Assembly (NCBI RefSeq): GCF_014378415.1
Contig: NZ_JACMNS010000015.1
Span: 1 to 32,533, forward strand
Direction of reading: 5' to 3'
DNA: 32,533 bases
DNA from: Aquabacterium sp.
Lineage (GTDB): Bacteria > Pseudomonadota > Gammaproteobacteria > Burkholderiales > Burkholderiaceae_C
Position numbers and translations under genes: made by a program. The notes under the pieces are model-generated. The model saw nothing but the letters and a program-made list of their open reading frames with translations. It made no database searches and was not told the DNA's origin. This document shows, piece after piece, positions 30,104 through 32,533 of this stretch (position 1 is the stretch's first letter; each line of letters opens with the position of its first letter).

Positions 30104-30140
30104 CCACATGGGTGCAAGCTTGTGTGGATTCTTTTTTTTT
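30104..30140 (+). promoter_or_regulatory. Leader hairpin with GCAA tetraloop followed by U9 tract, upstream of csp gene
   Basis: CCACAUGGGU-GCAA-GCUUGUGUGG (10 pairs including G-U wobbles) then AUUCUUUUUUUUU. Confidence 0.5.
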
Positions 30141-30166
30141 CAATCACTCTACAAGGAACAACATCC

Positions 30167-30382
30167 ATGAGTACGACACAAACTGGCACCGTGAAATGGT
30201 TTGACGACGGCAAGGGCTTTGGCTTCATCGCTCCTGAAGATGGCAGCAAGGACCTGTTCGCTCACTTCAGCGAAATCCGCAGCGAAGGCGGCTTCCGCAG
30301 CCTGCAAGAAAACCAACGCGTGGAATTCGAAGTCAAGCAAGGCCAAAAGGGCCCACAAGCTTCGAACATTCGCCCGCTGTAA
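30167..30382 (+). CDS. Cold shock protein, CspA family
   Basis: [40 protein letters not shown]1/RNP2 motifs KGFGFI and LFAHF. Confidence 0.97.
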   Translation: MSTTQTGTVKWFDDGKGFGFIAPEDGSKDLFAHFSEIRSEGGFRSLQENQRVEFEVKQGQKGPQASNIRPL

Positions 30383-30407
30383 TTCCAGCGCGCGTTTGAA
30401 CGCACTG

Positions 30408-30431
30408 AAAAGCGGCTTCGGCCGCTTTTTT
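30408..30431 (+). terminator. Rho-independent terminator of csp gene
   Basis: AAAAGCGGC-TTCG-GCCGCTTTTTT, UUCG tetraloop and U-tract. Confidence 0.92.
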
Positions 30432-30452
30432 CATGGGCGCTCAGAAACAGGG

Positions 30453-31481
30453 CTAGGCCTGCCCCGAGATGGTGGCGTGCACCAGGTTGGCCACTTTGGG
30501 CGACATGTTTTCGGCCACCAGCTCCAACCCGGGGTGCTGGCCAGCGAAGACGCGGAACAATTCGTCGGCAAAACTGTGGCCAATCTCGGACACGCCACTG
30601 AAGTCGATTCGGGCGTGGCTGAACTGACCCAGCCTTGACGCAGCACGGCGGGCTTGCGAGCGCGAGTCCAACGAGGCGGTGTTGGTCGACAGCAGCAGGC
30701 GCAGTGGCACGCGGGTGCGGTCAAACACGATGCCCTGGCGATCGGTGCTCCACACGTTCAGGACCGAATCCAGCGTGCGTTCGGTGTCCAACGCGATCGA
30801 GGCGTAAACCGAGGTGCCTTGGCGGGCCAAGGGCTTGCCGCAATGCCAGCCGCCGCCATCCCAACCCCGGCGCTGAAAGTTCGAGCCATTGGCATGCACC
30901 TCGAACACATCGGCCAACTGCGCCGAGAAGAACAGGCCGCGTCCGGTGTGGCGATCAGGCAGGCTGGTGAGCTTGCCTTTGCTGAGCTCCAACATGGCGT
31001 GCTGGGCATCGTCGATGGCGAATGATTCACGGATGCGGTCGAACAAACCACGGCCATCGTCGGACACGAGCAACTGCACATGGTTGGGCGTCTGGCGCAA
31101 GGACACGGTGACGGTGGTGCCGCCGCTGTGGTCAATGGCGTTGTTCAGGATCTCGTTGAAGACGTGCTGGGCCATGCGCTGCACCGACGGCGGCAACACG
31201 AAGTTGGGCATGAAATCGCGCTCCCAGGGCACGTCTTCCACCAAGCCTTGCAAAGGGTAGCTGGCCACCACCTGTCGAAACAGACCGGGGCGGTACACAG
31301 GCCTTGAGACCGAGCCTTGCTTGACCAGCCACCCGGCCTCCACCAGGCGCGCCACGGCTTTGCGGGCCGCCGGCTTGCTGGCATGTGCACGATCGGCCAC
31401 GTGCGCGATCAGGTCATCGGGGTGGCGCACCGCAGCGGTGGTGATCCAGCCCATCATGTGGTGAAGGTTGAGGCGTGACAT
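30453..31481 (-). CDS. Winged-HTH-like N-terminus + GHKL ATPase (HATPase_c) + C-terminal DUF4325 (STAS-like) protein
   Basis: ADRAHASKPAARKAVARLVEAGWLVKQGSVSRPVY (wHTH-like); FNEILNNAIDHSGG (N box), VSDDGRGLFDRI (G1), TGRGLFFSAQLADVF (G2); IDFSGVSEIGHSFADELFRVFAGQHPGLELVAENMSPKVANLV (DUF4325-like). Alternative start at 31490. Confidence 0.85.
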   Translation of the reverse strand: MSRLNLHHMMGWITTAAVRHPDDLIAHVADRAHASKPAARKAVARLVEAGWLVKQGSVSRPVYRPGLFRQVVASYPLQGLVEDVPWERDFMPNFVLPPSVQRMAQHVFNEILNNAIDHSGGTTVTVSLRQTPNHVQLLVSDDGRGLFDRIRESFAIDDAQHAMLELSKGKLTSLPDRHTGRGLFFSAQLADVFEVHANGSNFQRRGWDGGGWHCGKPLARQGTSVYASIALDTERTLDSVLNVWSTDRQGIVFDRTRVPLRLLLSTNTASLDSRSQARRAASRLGQFSHARIDFSGVSEIGHSFADELFRVFAGQHPGLELVAENMSPKVANLVHATISGQA

Positions 31482-31571
31482 GGTCGGCATCCTTTTCAGC
31501 TGGGCTGAGTATCTGGCGTCACCCCCAGAACTTAAACGCCGAATTGGCCGGTGCAATGCCCCGCTTATTCG

Positions 31572-31835
31572 TCAATGAAGGGCGCCGTCGTGGCCGGCAT
31601 CGACCCACTCGAAGCGAGGCTGATCCACACCGTCGATGGTGATGCGGCCAGTGAACATGGCATAGGGGCGCACCCACAAAGCGCCTTCGCCATACAGGGG
31701 CCGGTAGACCACCAGGGCCTCAAGTGTTTCGCTGTGGCGGGCCACGCCATAGACCTGGTAACGCTCGCCCTTGTAGTGGCGGTACACGCCCAGCTTGAGG
31801 GTGGGCAATGGCAGCACGGGACGTTCTTCACTCAT
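31572..31835 (-). CDS. DUF1653 domain protein
   Basis: LKLGVYRHYKGERYQVYGVARHSETLEALVVYRPLYGEGALWVRPYAMFTGRITIDGVDQPRFEWV. Confidence 0.92.
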   Translation of the reverse strand: MSEERPVLPLPTLKLGVYRHYKGERYQVYGVARHSETLEALVVYRPLYGEGALWVRPYAMFTGRITIDGVDQPRFEWVDAGHDGALH

Positions 31836-31838
31836 GAC

Positions 31839-32533
31839 TCAGCTCCTCGAATGGCCAACATTGTCGTGCAAGCAGGCCTGCCGAGGCACGTCTTCGTTGG
31901 CCAGTTCAACCCGGTTGCGGCCACGGCGCTTGCCATCGTAGAGGGCCTTGTCGGCGCGGGCAATGGCCTGGTCGATGGGCTCGTTCAGGTGCAGGGTGCT
32001 GATGCCGAAGGTCATTGTCACGCTCAAGGGACCGTCCTTGCCCGGCACCCGAAGCTCGGCGATCGATTCGCGCAAGCGGTTGGCCAGCAGCCCCGCACCA
32101 GGCAAAGCGGTCTCGGGCAAAAGCAGCAGGAACTCTTCGCCACCCCAACGGGCAGCGTGGTCCACTTCGCGCACCCCTGAACGCAGGATCCTGGCCACCG
32201 CCTTCAGCACATCGTCACCGGCCTCGTGGCCATGGGTGTCGTTGATGACCTTGAAGTGGTCCACGTCGCACAACACAAAGGACAAGGGGCGGCCATCACG
32301 GCGTTGCTTGGCGGCCTCGCTGGTGGACGTGTCCAGCACGCTGCGGCGATTGCGCAGGCGGGTCAGGGGATCGGTGGCGACCATCTCGCGCAGCTGCTGT
32401 TCGCTTTGAGTGACGAGGCGGTAGTACATGGCCGCCAGGGCGATCAGGATCACCAGGACCGTGATCAGGTTGAAATAGTGCAGCCCGTTGAGCACTGAGG
32501 GCGCCAGCGTGGCGATCGGTGTGGCCAGGCGCA
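31839..32533 (-). CDS. GGDEF domain diguanylate cyclase (N-terminus beyond window edge)
   Basis: DPLTRLRNRRSVLD, LCDVDHFKVINDTHGHEAGDDVLKAVA, RWGGEEFLLLLPET (GGEEF), ARADKALYDGKRRGRNRVE; hydrophobic segment upstream; frame open to window edge. Confidence 0.94.
   Translation of the reverse strand, partial: RLATPIATLAPSVLNGLHYFNLITVLVILIALAAMYYRLVTQSEQQLREMVATDPLTRLRNRRSVLDTSTSEAAKQRRDGRPLSFVLCDVDHFKVINDTHGHEAGDDVLKAVARILRSGVREVDHAARWGGEEFLLLLPETALPGAGLLANRLRESIAELRVPGKDGPLSVTMTFGISTLHLNEPIDQAIARADKALYDGKRRGRNRVELANEDVPRQACLHDNVGHSRS

Overview
This is a GC-rich chromosomal window, most consistent with a betaproteobacterium (Burkholderiales/Comamonadaceae-like, inferred from protein content and gene order). 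It is almost fully packed with about 34 protein-coding genes, and I saw no rRNA, tRNA, CRISPR array, transposase or prophage. In order it holds: a partial PNPOx-like flavoprotein; a minus-strand block of a small membrane protein, queE, queD, bioA and bioD; a plus-strand hemA-prfA-prmC-(beta-barrel-like protein)-grxD-ubiX run; a Tat-signal Fe-type superoxide dismutase; a lytic transglycosylase; proS; rppH; an AdeT-like solute-binding protein; rplU-rpmA-obgE-proB; a patatin-like phospholipase; arginase; a LOG-family protein; a MoeB/ThiF-like protein; a CtpA-type S41 protease; a MASE1-CHASE hybrid histidine kinase; a FlaA1/CapD-type epimerase; dinB; trhA; a cold-shock gene with a long structured leader; a wHTH-GHKL ATPase-DUF4325 fusion; a DUF1653 protein; and a partial GGDEF protein. 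Most of the window is housekeeping. The points most worth following up are the wHTH-GHKL-DUF4325 fusion next to a DUF1653/diguanylate cyclase pair, the QueD that lacks the expected catalytic cysteine, the histone H1-like PAKK tail in Obg, a perfect 30-bp palindrome at the SOD/transglycosylase junction, and the cspA leader with a GNRA-capped hairpin and a U9 tract. I found no clear, self-contained new system. The first of these points is the best candidate.
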